The notes under the pieces are model-generated. The model did not search any database and was not told where the DNA came from. It saw only the letters and a program-made list of their open reading frames with translations. This document shows, piece by piece, positions 56,401 to 63,620 of a stretch of 64,000 nt of DNA (its first letter is position 1; every line of letters starts with the position of its first letter). The stretch is taken from the NCBI GenBank assembly GCA_029204225.1, contig CM055106.1:7163156-7227155 (forward strand), given 5' to 3'. The DNA comes from Diphasiastrum complanatum (taxonomy: Eukaryota > Streptophyta > Lycopodiopsida > Lycopodiales > Lycopodiaceae). Position numbers and translations under genes: made by a program.

Positions 56401-57056
56401 CAGGTGTGGACCCCTCACTGTCAACCATGCGGAGCACAATGTAGAGTGGTCGAAGGAGTCCTGACAATGTCCGCGCATCCCTCCAGAACTGGTCTCCCCT
56501 CACCGTGGAAGAAAAGTGCTCCCCATCCTCTGTGCACGTTGATACGTACTGGCACGCTTAGTATTCAAATTCAAGTGTTACCCTTGAAAGTTGATTGACA
56601 TTGGGCTATGTAATCATTTGCATTTTGTTATATTCAGAAAAATCTTGATCAAACATCTTCTACTCTACGTGGTTCTGTCAAATTTAGCTGTCTGCTAATG
56701 TGAAATTAAGTCTGCTGTGAGTCTGACATATGTTGTTCAATATAAAGAGATAATCATTCTTTCTGAAAAATCTTACTGTGATTGAAGTAAATGGCTTTGG
56801 CTTATTCTTCCAGAGCTGAATGTTTGTTTTTTCTTTGATTTAAAAGCCATTCACTACAAGCCACAATTCCTCTCGGTTTGTACTTATGTCAAATATACCC
56901 GGGTCTGGTAATCTGGGCAAGCAGTTTAAAAAGTTTTTTGTACATCTTATTTTGTTAAAAATCATCTGACAAGATGTTCTCTGCTTGTTTCAGATGAAAA
57001 CTGCAGCAGACTTGTGTGTCAAGTTTGACATTCAGAGGTCTTCAAAAAGTACTTAG
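38863..57056 (+). CDS. PIS: Phosphatidylinositol synthase (CDP-diacylglycerol--inositol 3-phosphatidyltransferase), ten coding exons
   Basis: The enzyme joins CDP-diacylglycerol and myo-inositol to phosphatidylinositol in the ER membrane. Exons: 38,863-38,908; 40,012-40,096; 40,950-40,999; 50,810-50,849; 50,986-51,030; 51,258-51,326; 51,525-51,639; 52,281-52,337; 52,425-52,523; 56,994-57,056. All nine introns are GT-AG and all split codons join in frame, giving 222 residues (known plant PIS is about 227). The CDP-alcohol phosphotransferase motif D-x2-D-G-x2-A-R-x8-G-x3-D-x3-D is complete: D48, D51, G52, A55, R56, G65, D69, D73. Hydrophobic helices lie at about 20-43, 90-108, 145-163 and 175-200. 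An in-frame TGA at 38,854 precedes the start ATG. Introns 3 (9.8 kb) and 9 (4.5 kb) are filled with transposons. Coding looks intact; expression cannot be judged. Confidence 0.95.
40012..40096 (+). CDS. PIS: PIS exon 2
   Basis: Acceptor AATACAG|GCTATG, donor ATCAG|GTGCGG. Encodes the first membrane helix with [12 protein letters not shown] and V-C-F-T-N-K-K-L-F, matching the G-Y-x-R and C-F-x-N-K-x-L-F positions of the family. Confidence 0.95.
40950..40999 (+). CDS. PIS: PIS exon 3
   Basis: Acceptor TATGCAG|TTTCAT, donor CAAT|GTAAGA. Encodes [16 protein letters not shown], the first half of the catalytic motif. At 50 bp it is followed by a 9.8-kb intron. Confidence 0.96.
41346..41407 (+). 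repeat. (TC)n microsatellite in PIS intron 3
   Basis: About 31 TC units with one CTTT interruption near 41,394. Confidence 0.97.
41595..42200 (+). pseudogene. LINE ORF1 relic in PIS intron 3
   Basis: The first frame has two related segments with K-L-A-E-L-E-A-K-G (coiled-coil character). After a frameshift come [22 protein letters not shown] and R-V-I-Y with D-G-K-A-R-Y, the RNA-binding/C-terminal pattern of plant LINE ORF1. Stops at 41,817 and near 41,895 and 42,083 break it. Confidence 0.68.
42201..43010 (+). pseudogene. LINE ORF2 endonuclease relic, RT missing
   Basis: Shifting frames give L-L-L-M-E-T-H-E (catalytic Glu region) and, near the end, [12 protein letters not shown] and R-S-D-H-S-Y-L-S-L, the S-D-H motif of AP-type endonucleases (about 42,873-42,899). 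No RT follows; homology ends near 43,010-43,080. Because LINE copies are usually 5'-truncated, a 5' part without RT suggests later deletion. Confidence 0.7.
43080..43560 (+). repeat. Purine-rich tract
   Basis: Long G/A-biased strand with many GGAGAGAGG, GTGAAG and TTGGAAG words; GTTGGAAGTTGGAAG is a direct repeat near 43,460-43,475. No coding. It borders the decayed LTR carrying LTR-F. Confidence 0.6.
43634..44175 (-). mobile_element. Solo LTR of family F in PIS intron 3
   Basis: 542 bp, TGTGAAAGATT...AATCTTTCACA with an 11-bp perfect terminal inverted repeat and a perfect 5-bp target duplication GGTAG (43,629-43,633 and 44,176-44,180). By homology to 22.7-23.5 kb the sense strand is minus. 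Minus-strand TATA box CTATAAAAGG near 43,902-43,893; CACACGTGTG at 43,824-43,833. Confidence 0.92.
44181..44550 (-). repeat. Gypsy-3 3' LTR (part)
   Basis: On the minus strand it starts TGTTACACACCCGTAAGG directly after a TTAGGAGGGAA polypurine tract. It continues at least to the LTR-F insertion point, so LTR-F inserted into it or close to its end. Confidence 0.7.
44551..47255 (-). pseudogene. Gypsy-3, chromovirus-like element relic
   Basis: On the minus strand: protease-like [11 protein letters not shown] (near 47.1 kb), RT 46,522-46,238 ([33 protein letters not shown]), RNase H remnants (45.3-45.65 kb), integrase W-E-S-I-x-T-D-F-V-T-G-L-P (44.95 kb) and the C-terminal F-H-V-S-R-L-K (44.8 kb). 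The integrase core is deleted between the last two. Many stops. Gag is missing: homology stops near 47,250 at a hairpin. Confidence 0.82.
47257..47304. repeat. Perfect 13-bp inverted repeat (hairpin)
   Basis: GTTTCTGGGAGGA (47,257-47,269) and TCCTCCCAGAAAC (47,292-47,304) with a 22-base loop; GCGTTTCT occurs three times in the block. It marks the border between Gypsy-3 and the hAT-related segment. Confidence 0.85.
47305..48161 (+). other. Segment upstream of the hAT exon with diverged repeats
   Basis: Two or three diverged direct copies of a unit of roughly 175 bp (GGCAACCAAATCAAG at about 47,573 and GGCAACCGATTCAGG at about 47,734) lie here. No domain. It could be the 5' part of the hAT element; no terminal repeats identified. 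Confidence 0.45.
48162..48726 (+). pseudogene. hAT transposase N-terminal exon (BED finger) in PIS intron 3
   Basis: After an acceptor GTTCGCAG a frame runs to TAA at 48,724-48,726. It carries a BED-type finger, [13 protein letters not shown] (Cys codons at 48,268 and 48,277), T-R-V-R-A-H-L-L and C-P-R-I, then a Gln/Gly/Ala-rich spacer, then [13 protein letters not shown], like the start of the transposase body in hAT proteins (I-P-F-x-V-A). The catalytic and dimerisation parts are absent. It lies in sense with PIS. Confidence 0.78.
48727..50146. other. PIS intron 3, unassigned 1.4 kb
   Basis: Contains GGGAGGAGGATCTTCCTCCC (near 48,855), a 20-base near-palindrome, and repeated CTCCTCC/GGGGAGG motifs at 48.98-49.05 and 49.67-49.75 kb. 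The 49,812-50,105 minus-strand frame has no recognised domain; it would be the interior of the copia-type element whose LTR follows. Confidence 0.35.
50147..50475 (-). repeat. Copia-type LTR with primer site, minus strand
   Basis: TGGTATCAGAGCC on the minus strand (50,159-50,147) is preceded by TTT and a segment with TGT...ACA ends (50,475-50,162, 314 bp). The small LTR and non-coding interior would fit a TRIM or LARD-like non-autonomous element. The 3' LTR was not found. Confidence 0.5.
50810..50849 (+). CDS. PIS: PIS exon 4 (40-bp micro-exon)
   Basis: Acceptor GATGCAG|GTTCAA, donor GACAG|GTGGTT. Encodes [12 protein letters not shown] between two split codons, the second half of the catalytic motif. 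The 40 bp between a 9.8-kb and a 136-bp intron would be missed by simple ORF searches. Confidence 0.96.
50986..51030 (+). CDS. PIS: PIS exon 5
   Basis: Acceptor GTGCAG|GGTCAG, donor TACAG|GTAGGC. 45 bp, encodes [14 protein letters not shown], matching the V-S-T-A-x-L-L-V block of plant PIS. Confidence 0.95.
51258..51326 (+). CDS. PIS: PIS exon 6
   Basis: Acceptor TATGCAG|AAGCTA, donor TATAG|GTGTGA. Encodes a hydrophobic helix ending [11 protein letters not shown], a strongly conserved PIS signature. Confidence 0.96.
51525..51639 (+). CDS. PIS: PIS exon 7
   Basis: Acceptor GTTGCAG|TACTTT, donor GAA|GTATTT. Encodes [15 protein letters not shown] and ends in phase 0. Read-through would meet a stop soon after, so the GT at 51,640 is the supported donor. 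Confidence 0.94.
52281..52337 (+). CDS. PIS: PIS exon 8
   Basis: Acceptor GTTGCAG|GTGCTT, donor GCGAG|GTAATG. 19 codons, [11 protein letters not shown], a membrane helix; both ends are phase 0. Confidence 0.93.
52425..52523 (+). CDS. PIS: PIS exon 9
   Basis: Acceptor GACAG|GTGGTT, donor TTCAG|GTATTT. 33 codons forming the last membrane helix, with [10 protein letters not shown] where the plant family has x-x-x-S-I-K-Q-T-I-N. A 4.5-kb intron follows. Confidence 0.93.
52918..53720 (+). repeat. Interspersed direct repeats in PIS intron 9
   Basis: A block with AAGGGATCTAGA and AAGCTATTCGAAGGGATCAA occurs at about 52,928 and 53,572. A block with GGTGACATAGTTGATGTCAC occurs at about 53,503 and 53,665 (spacing about 160 bp). 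No coding. Confidence 0.85.
53939..54527. other. PIS intron 9 segment left of hAT tail
   Basis: A minus-strand frame at 54,208-53,939 (89 codons, acidic) has no recognised domain but is similar in composition to the acidic hAT tail at 55.0-55.3 kb. It could be a further exon of that gene. Not supported beyond composition. Confidence 0.3.
54528..54680 (+). repeat. Tandem duplication, 76-bp unit
   Basis: TGACATGTGTCACTCAT at 54,528 and again at 54,604, each followed by CACTGGACCAAGTGTCCC. Both units contain near-palindromes (TGACATGTGTCA, GACCGGTC or GACTAGTC). Confidence 0.9.
55094..55104 (+). repeat. C11 homopolymer
   Basis: Eleven consecutive C inside the antisense hAT tail, corresponding to a Gly-rich run there. 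Confidence 0.9.
55358..55383 (+). repeat. (CT)n microsatellite in the hAT tail
   Basis: 13 CT units. On the minus strand they code for alternating Arg-Glu and cause the frame change between the two visible tail frames. Confidence 0.95.
56994..57056 (+). CDS. PIS: PIS exon 10 (terminal)
   Basis: Acceptor TGTTTCAG|ATGAAA. Encodes [13 protein letters not shown] and a short basic tail, stop TAG at 57,054-57,056. M-K-T-A-A-D is the conserved C-terminal signature of plant PIS. Confidence 0.95.
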   Translation: MKTAADLCVKFDIQRSSKST

Positions 57057-58740
57057 TCACCTCTATAGGCATCATAAGGAATATTGAATGCTAATTGTGA
57101 AGCTTTTACGTTTTTCAAGCTAACTTTTTGTCTACCGCCAACAGTGATAAGTTATTTGCTGTCTTGAGATGATTAGATTTTGTTGATGCACATCATTGGA
57201 AAGATGCCACTGCCTGCACGGTTCAGGGTATTTTTTATCCTGTTGTGATTGCCCCATGAATTACATGATATTATTGTGCCTATGTTATTGCTTGTGTGCA
57301 TGACATACATATGACCATAAAGTAACTGAGCTCGTTACCAAAGTTCAAACCTTTTTTTTCCAAAACTGTGATTTTTAAAGAGCTAGTGATTTGAGTTTTA
57401 AAGATCTATCCAGGCACTTGCAAATTGGGAAAGTTGGAGGTTTTTTTCTTGTGGTAGCGAGACCATGTAGCAAGTATCAAAGAATAGTTGGAGCTCATTG
57501 CACTGACAAGCACCATGCCAAGATATCAATTATTGCTGCCAGTTCGTGTTGGATGTGTGATTTGGCACATTGAAAAGCCTCAAAGCCGGTAAACATTCTC
57601 AAATGTGCTAAGATGTTAAACTTAGAGAATATCTTGGAAAGGCAATAGAGAACATTTGATAAATCGAGCAGTCTAAAAGGTAATGATAATGTGGTTTGTT
57701 TCGTTGCACAATTTTTGGCATGCAAACCATGCAAAATGTTGGTATTGCAATGATCTTGTTGTGATCAAATTGGCACTGGGATGCCACAAATTTGGATTCA
57801 AAGTTTCCCATGCCCCTAAAACCTGCTGGACTACAATGCTAGCTTCAAGCAATTATCTAGTGAGCCATATTGGGTGTGCAAATTTTTTTTGCAGCAATTT
57901 TTTGTCAGATTAAGTGTTGAAGCTTTCATTTTTTTTTCTGTCAAGATATAATATTGATTAGAGACAGATAATAATTATCCATGATTAAGGGATAGGTGGT
58001 AAATATTTGAGTCTAGGATTAAATTTCCTCAATTGATGATATCGATAGTATGCACAATGAGGTTTTTTATTTGTACATCAATATTGTGCTATATATGATA
58101 TGTCAAGTTTGCTATACTTGTTGCTTGCATTGTTATGATATGTATGATTGTTTAAAATCAAGAGGCTTTTTTTTTGATTATGTGTTCCAACAATCAAGCT
58201 TGGATCCATGTTTTCTTCAGTCAGTCAGCTAAAATACTTAGTTGAGATTGTGAACTAATTGTGCTTCCAACTTGAATTCATTGTCATATTAAATTGACTT
58301 CTTGTGGTCATGGTTATGCTTATATGTAACTCATCTGCAAACCATTCTGGCTTTGACTTTATGCTTTTGATCCTAAATTTACACAAGTACTTTGACCTTT
58401 TAGAACATTGTGGAACCTTACATGTGGTTTCAATCGTATGATTGAAGTTAGAATATGCATGCTGAGCTATTTGAAATAGCTTGAGAATCTTAAAAAGATG
58501 AAAACGAAAATGAACTAGTCTCATGCAACATTACCTTGAAGTATTAGTTTTGGGGTCCTTGTATATTTGTGAAGTATGTTCATTTGCATGTACACTCTAG
58601 TTTGCAAACTTTTTATGAAGAAAGCAACAAACTTATTTGTGAAGCTCTTTTCTAGCGGAAAATTTCTTGTAGTAGTTTATCGACCTTGAGAGAAAGCTTT
58701 TTTTATGTATACTGATAGTGTACTTGGTAAGCAGTGGCAT
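57057..58740. other. 3' flank of PIS
   Basis: AT-rich, no element or domain recognised. It should hold the PIS 3' untranslated region and poly(A) site; no unambiguous signal was chosen. Short frames are without similarity. Confidence 0.35.
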
Positions 58741-58761
58741 GCAAGTAAGTAGCCCGCTATA

Positions 58762-58827
58762 GATTTTAAGTCACGTGTATAAGTTTGGGCATAGATTTTA
58801 AGTCACGTGTATAAGTTTGGGCATGAG
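58762..58827 (+). repeat. Tandem duplication, 33-bp unit
   Basis: TAGATTTTAAGTCACGTGTA and the following TAAGTTTGGGCA occur twice back to back, giving two TCACGTGTA G-box-like sites 33 bp apart. Confidence 0.92.
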
Positions 58828-59047
58828 GGTATGTCTCATGTCTTAAAGGGGGAGAGACCATCTGTTGAGGGTTCTCTTGTTACATATATGCAAATAAAGA
58901 GGATGGAAATTCAGTATTTGTGCGTCACGTGATGGCAAGCCGCAAGAGAGAGAAAGAGAGGAGCGTGAGAGAGAGTGTGGGTTTTTCAAAAAAATTAGGT
59001 GTTTTTTAGTCTTGGGATGAGAAATAGCGATAATGTGAGTTGGGAGT

Positions 59048-59050
<3 letters not shown>
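58828..59050 (+). other. Possible copia polypurine tract and LTR head
   Basis: AAAGGGGGAGAGACCATC followed by TGTTGAGGGTTCTC (about 58,862) has the look of a polypurine tract and LTR start, but no RNase H was found upstream and no second copy exists here. Confidence 0.3.

Positions 59051-59109
<59 letters not shown>
59051..59109 (+). repeat. (GA)n microsatellite
   Basis: About 29 uninterrupted GA units. Confidence 0.98.
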
Positions 59110-59110
<1 letters not shown>

Positions 59111-60400
59111 CTATTGTCTTTTAGGTGCCAAAAGGTACATGAGACTGAAAGGGCAACTCAAACATAAAACAGAGAGAAGTCAAGAAGGGACAATGTAGCT
59201 CAAGGAGAGAGATGAGACTTGAAGATTGGTGAGAAAATATATGAATTCCATGTAACTTCCTAAAAGTACCTCATGTGTGTGAAGCTGTTTGTGAGCGATA
59301 TATCCACATCAGTTAAATTGGTTATTTGGCCACTTTAAGGAGCATCTTGTAGAGTTAACTACAGGCACATTAGTATTTCCAGTTGATGTTTCGGAAGACT
59401 GGTTAGCCCACGTCTCTAATTTTTGGGAAGTTTGAAGGTCTTCGAGAAAGTGGAAAACAAGTTGAAGATTCTTGCATATTATCCTATGTACAATGGTGAT
59501 TGTCAAATTTGGATTGTTTCGAACTTGGAATAATTAAAAAATACCTTGGACTCCAAAGTGCCATTAAGCACAAGTGCTTCAACAAGATGAATTTGAATAA
59601 AATTTGCTTCATTCAAATTTTGTGGCACTCTACAATCGACTATCCACCACTTCGTTCCTCCACATAGCGAGGTTGGAAAGATGGTACACGACAGGTTTCC
59701 TTGGCAAAGTCACTACTCTCAGACGCAAAACCGAGAGGTTGAAGAGTAGAAAGGGAAGTAGATCGAACAAAATCAATGGAGCAACGTTCAACATCTCTAG
59801 ATATATTCAAAAAAAAGAAAAAGAAAAAAGAAAAGAAGTCCTATAAAAAACATCTATGAACTCAATTTGACTTTCATTGTTTTTAAATGTTTTTTCTCTT
59901 TTTATTATCATTAATTTTCCAATTTTTTCTAACTAGTTCTGTCTATATATTCTCTTTGTTTTTCTGCTCTCAATTGTCGTAGCAATTGTTTTTTTTCTCA
60001 TTTCATTGTCACTTCCATCCCCTATCTTTTCTTCCACCCCCTTCCCATTCCCTCCTTACGGCATTCCGGCTCATATTGCTACGCCAGCCAACGTCAAAGA
60101 CAAGTACATGTGCCAAGAGACTATCACCAAATGGAGCATATTAGAAGATTTCCATGATGATTCACAAGAAGATTCTTTTGCGAATCTTCTAATAGATTCT
60201 AGCTACTATAATCGTACAAAGGATATTCAAAAGCAGAATCATGGCCACAAGACTACAGAGAGCGTCGACATTTCCATTCATATTGCTGCATTTTATTCGC
60301 ACAGTCTGCAGAAATACGAGTAAATTTCAACAACTAAAAAAGTCGACGAAGTCGAAGTCTGCGACAAAGTCCTAGTTTTTCATTTCCTAAGACTTTTGAA
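59110..60400. other. Unassigned stretch
   Basis: No domain or repeat family recognised. The frame at 60,006-60,323 (105 codons) lacks similarity. T-rich block at 59,880-60,005. Confidence 0.35.
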
Positions 60401-60403
60401 GAG

Positions 60404-60495
60404 TGTCGCATTTTAAAAAAAAAATGCGACAAACACTGTTTACTAGATTTTTCAAGCACCAGAGGCGAAACTCGAAGAATGTCGCATTCTTCGCC
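60404..60495. repeat. Two short hairpins with TGTCGCATT
   Basis: TGTCGCATTTT and AAAATGCGACA form an 11-bp stem around A6 (about 60,404-60,431). CGAAGAATG and CATTCTTCG form a 9-bp stem around TCG (about 60,475-60,495). Both contain GTCGCATT. Confidence 0.75.
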
Positions 60496-61079
60496 TCGAC
60501 ACCAACTGTAACACTACGAACTTCGACATCGAAGCCTCCTCACGCTCACTTTCTGCACTGTGCAAACTAACTTGACAATGACAACAACCATCCACGATCT
60601 CCTCCAGATGGCACAATAGCGGCATCTCTTGTATCTTCCATCTGCACAAATGAAAATTGTATATAGTTGATCATTGTAATCAATATATATATATGTATCG
60701 ATGAATCTTACAATTCATTCAACGAGATAGACATTGTAGATGTTTTTTATGCATCAATTCTTTCTTCACAGATGGATTGTCAGAAATAAGTTCATAACTT
60801 TTACAGATCGTAATTAGCTTTGTGAGCATGCGGTTCCGCTCGCTACTGTCTTGTGCTCACTTGCATTATATGACTTGTATATTTCATTATACTTAATCTG
60901 AATAAACTATTGTCTGGTTCTACGTTCAGATTCTTGTAAGTATTATAATGCTTTCTATGTCCTGTCACACTATCTGATTGACTTGTCTGATTGTCTGCTC
61001 ATTGCTTCCGCTACCACCGTGCATAAAGCTCTAAATTTATCTTGTGTTCGCCTACTTAGTTATCAGTAGTGCACGCACC

Positions 61080-61167
61080 GAGGGAACTTCTCTATCATTT
61101 TCCAGCAAAATTAAGTATCACTACGTTAGAAGCAAAGTCCTCGACAAAGAGGTAAACTTGCAGTACT
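61080..61167 (+). pseudogene. Small copia RNase H tail fragment
   Basis: Codons give S-K-I-K-Y-H-Y-V-R-S-K-V-L-D-K-E-V-N-L-Q-Y, matching the K-H-I-P-L-K-Y-H-H-I-R...V-Q-Y segment of Copia-1. It ends at Q-Y, where LTR-G starts. Confidence 0.65.
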
Positions 61168-61859
61168 TGTTAAAAATGCATAAAAAAGACTCTAATAAAC
61201 TTGTAATGATGGAGGAAGCACCTTGAATAGATCCAATTGAAATTCAATACCAAAAACACCATCCAATTTAGTGTTTACTAGCTTTTCCTTGGCTTTAACT
61301 CCACTATAAGACTAATTCTTGAAATTTCCTTCACACGTGTGAGTGTATGGCCTGCCACAGGCAGAGGACAGTACTTCAACTCTCTAATCAATCCCATAAA
61401 TGCAAAGAACCAAATGCAAATGGCAAAGATCAAGCATAGAGATCACCAACAACAATGATAGACGAAAAATTTTTTACTCATACATTGATGGAGAAACCAT
61501 CACATATTTATACATAAGTAGCTAGGATTTCATGACCTAACTCTAACATCCAACCTAATAGGTCACTTAATCCACCCTAATTGGGGGTTTGGATCTTGAG
61601 ATCTAAAAACAACGTAAAATTTGCTATTTTTGGCTCCTACTTTCTCTCACTTTTTTTTTTTTTCCAAAAAAACGGGTAGCCTATCTATGTACATTTTGGC
61701 CTCATTTCAAAGATGCCATCACAATGTAGGATGAAGAATAAAGTTCTTGCAAAGCATTCTATGATATTTGGCACGTGTGACATCCCACAACATGGCCATC
61801 TTACCAATTACAAGTCATATGACCAAAATTGGTCCAAACTAGCTTGTGCATTTTTAACA
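61168..61859 (-). repeat. Copia-3 3' LTR (family G)
   Basis: Plus strand starts TGTTAAAAATGCA and ends TGCATTTTTAACA, a 13-bp perfect terminal inverted repeat. The minus-strand head follows a TGTGAGGAG polypurine tract. Contains CACACGTGTG at 61,332-61,341. The partly matching copy at 24,548 confirms the family. Confidence 0.8.
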
Positions 61860-61861
61860 CT

Positions 61862-63620
61862 CCTCACAACTAGTTTGGATCTAACATAAATATACTAATC
61901 ACTCCAAGAGATGTTCTTACTTTTTGAATGTTGTTGTTTGAAGAGGTTTATTGAGTATATCAACCACACACTCACTACTTGATACATGTTCCAAAGAGAT
62001 CTCCTTTGCTTGCACCTTTTCCCTCACAAAGTGATGACAAATCTCTATGTGTTTGGACCTTGCATGGAAAATTGTTTGCAAGATGTTGGGCTAAGATGTT
62101 GTCATTATGGATGATTGGTAAATCCGTTGGATCCATAATTTTAACTCCGCTAGTAGTCTCTTGATCCAAAGCACCTCCTTAGTTGTTGTAGTAAGTGCCT
62201 TGTACTTGGCCTCAGTTGAAGAGACGTAGATTGTTTCTTGTTTCTTTGATATCCAAGAAACTACTCCATCACCTATGAAGGTTGCATATGCACTTGTTGA
62301 TCTTCTATCTCTTTTGTCACCTGCAAAATCTGAATCACTATAGACATGCAAGTCAATTACATATCCTCTATAAAGTATACCGAGATCTAGTGTACCCGAG
62401 ATGTACCTCAAGATCCTTCTAGTTTTCTTCCAACTAATTCTCAATGGATCTTGCATAAATCGACTTAATCTACACACACTAAAGCTAAAATCAGGCCTAG
62501 TAATAGTAATCCACATTAAGGAGCCTATAAGTTGTCTATATAAAGTGAGGTCCATGAAGGATCTTTCATCATCTTTATTAGACACTTTTACATCTTGCTC
62601 CATAGGAGTTTCTATATACTTGCAATCTTGCATCTTAAACTTCTTTAGCAAACTTTGAGCATAGTTTGTTTGAGTAATAAAGATAAAATCAAACCCTCTA
62701 ATGACCTCTATACCCAAAATATAATGAAGATCACCTAGATCTACCATTTTGAACTCTAAGAAAAGGTCTACCTGGACTCTCTCAATTCCAACAACACTAT
62801 CACCACTAAGGATGATGTCATCAACATAGATTAGTAAAAGTACAATACCATGATCATCAAACTTAAGGTATAAGCTAGGATCATACTCACTTTGAGAGAA
62901 ACCAAGTGAAATAAGATAATGATGTAGTCTTGAATTCCAAGACCTAGAAGCTTGCTTCAAGCCATAGATGCTCCTTTGTAGATGACAAACTTTGTCCTCC
63001 AACCCGAGCTTGATGACTCCTTGGGGCTGCAGATGTATTCTTCTAAGAATCCATTAAGAAATGCATCTGACACATCGATTTGAAAAAGAATCCATCCAAA
63101 ATGAGAGGCAAGAGCAAGTATCAACCTTATTGTGACCATCTTGGCCACAGGTGCAAACTCCTCATAATCTAACTTGAGGTTGAACACCCACTTACATCCT
63201 ATCACATTCTTAGAAGGTCTATCAACAAGGATCCAAGTACCATTATCCATCAAAGCATTATACTCATCTAGCATAGCTTGGTACCATTCTTTTGAACTCA
63301 AAGCATCTTCTACATTTGAAGGCTCATCAGTACTTGACATAAGAGCAAAAGAAGTAGATAGTTTACCATCGTCTTGCTTCCCCTTGCCTTGATATGTGAG
63401 CCTTGTTGGCTCCACTCTTACCTTGATGATCTTCTAGCTATGGTAGGTTGACTTGGTTCAAGCTCCTCGTCAAAATCAAGATCATCTTGATTCTTGACCA
63501 CTATCTTCTTGATGGTTGAGATTGTTGAGCCATCATCAAGTTTGTGCATCTTGTATTCATCAAAGTTTACATCTCTAGAAACCACAAACTTATCCAAGGA
63601 TGGAAGATATTCCTTGATTT
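61862..63620 (-). pseudogene. Copia-3 reverse transcriptase and RNase H, 5'-truncated
   Basis: Minus-strand frames: 63,630-63,418 (V-V-S-R-D-V-N-F-D-E linker after integrase), 63,415-62,957 (C-K-W-V-F-N-L-K, D-V-S-D-A-F-L-N-G) and 63,002-62,091, 303 codons with Y-G-L-K-Q-A-S-R-S-W, catalytic Y-V-D-D in LLLIYVDDIILSGD, and RNase H with Asp in SDSDFAGDK and Glu in SSTEAKYKA. The last RNase H part and tail follow in other frames to about 61,900. It is related to Copia-2. Integrase and 5' LTR are absent; the left edge of homology joins a Copia-1 relative at about 63,620. Confidence 0.9.

Larger units (their letters stand above)
54990..56558 (-). pseudogene. hAT transposase C-terminal half with dimerisation domain, antisense in PIS intron 9
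   Basis: Minus-strand exons look spliceable: 56,558-56,335 ([16 protein letters not shown]), donor G|GTAAGC; acceptor TTGCAG, 56,198-55,853 ([10 protein letters not shown], then the dimerisation block [16 protein letters not shown]), donor CAG|GTATCC; about 55,744-55,583 ([15 protein letters not shown]), donor CAG|GTGATA; acceptor CTTGCAG, 55,476 onward, an acidic tail ([14 protein letters not shown]) broken by expansion of a GA run. The N-terminal half is missing here. The domain order is that of plant hAT transposases. Some exon borders are approximate. Confidence 0.83.
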
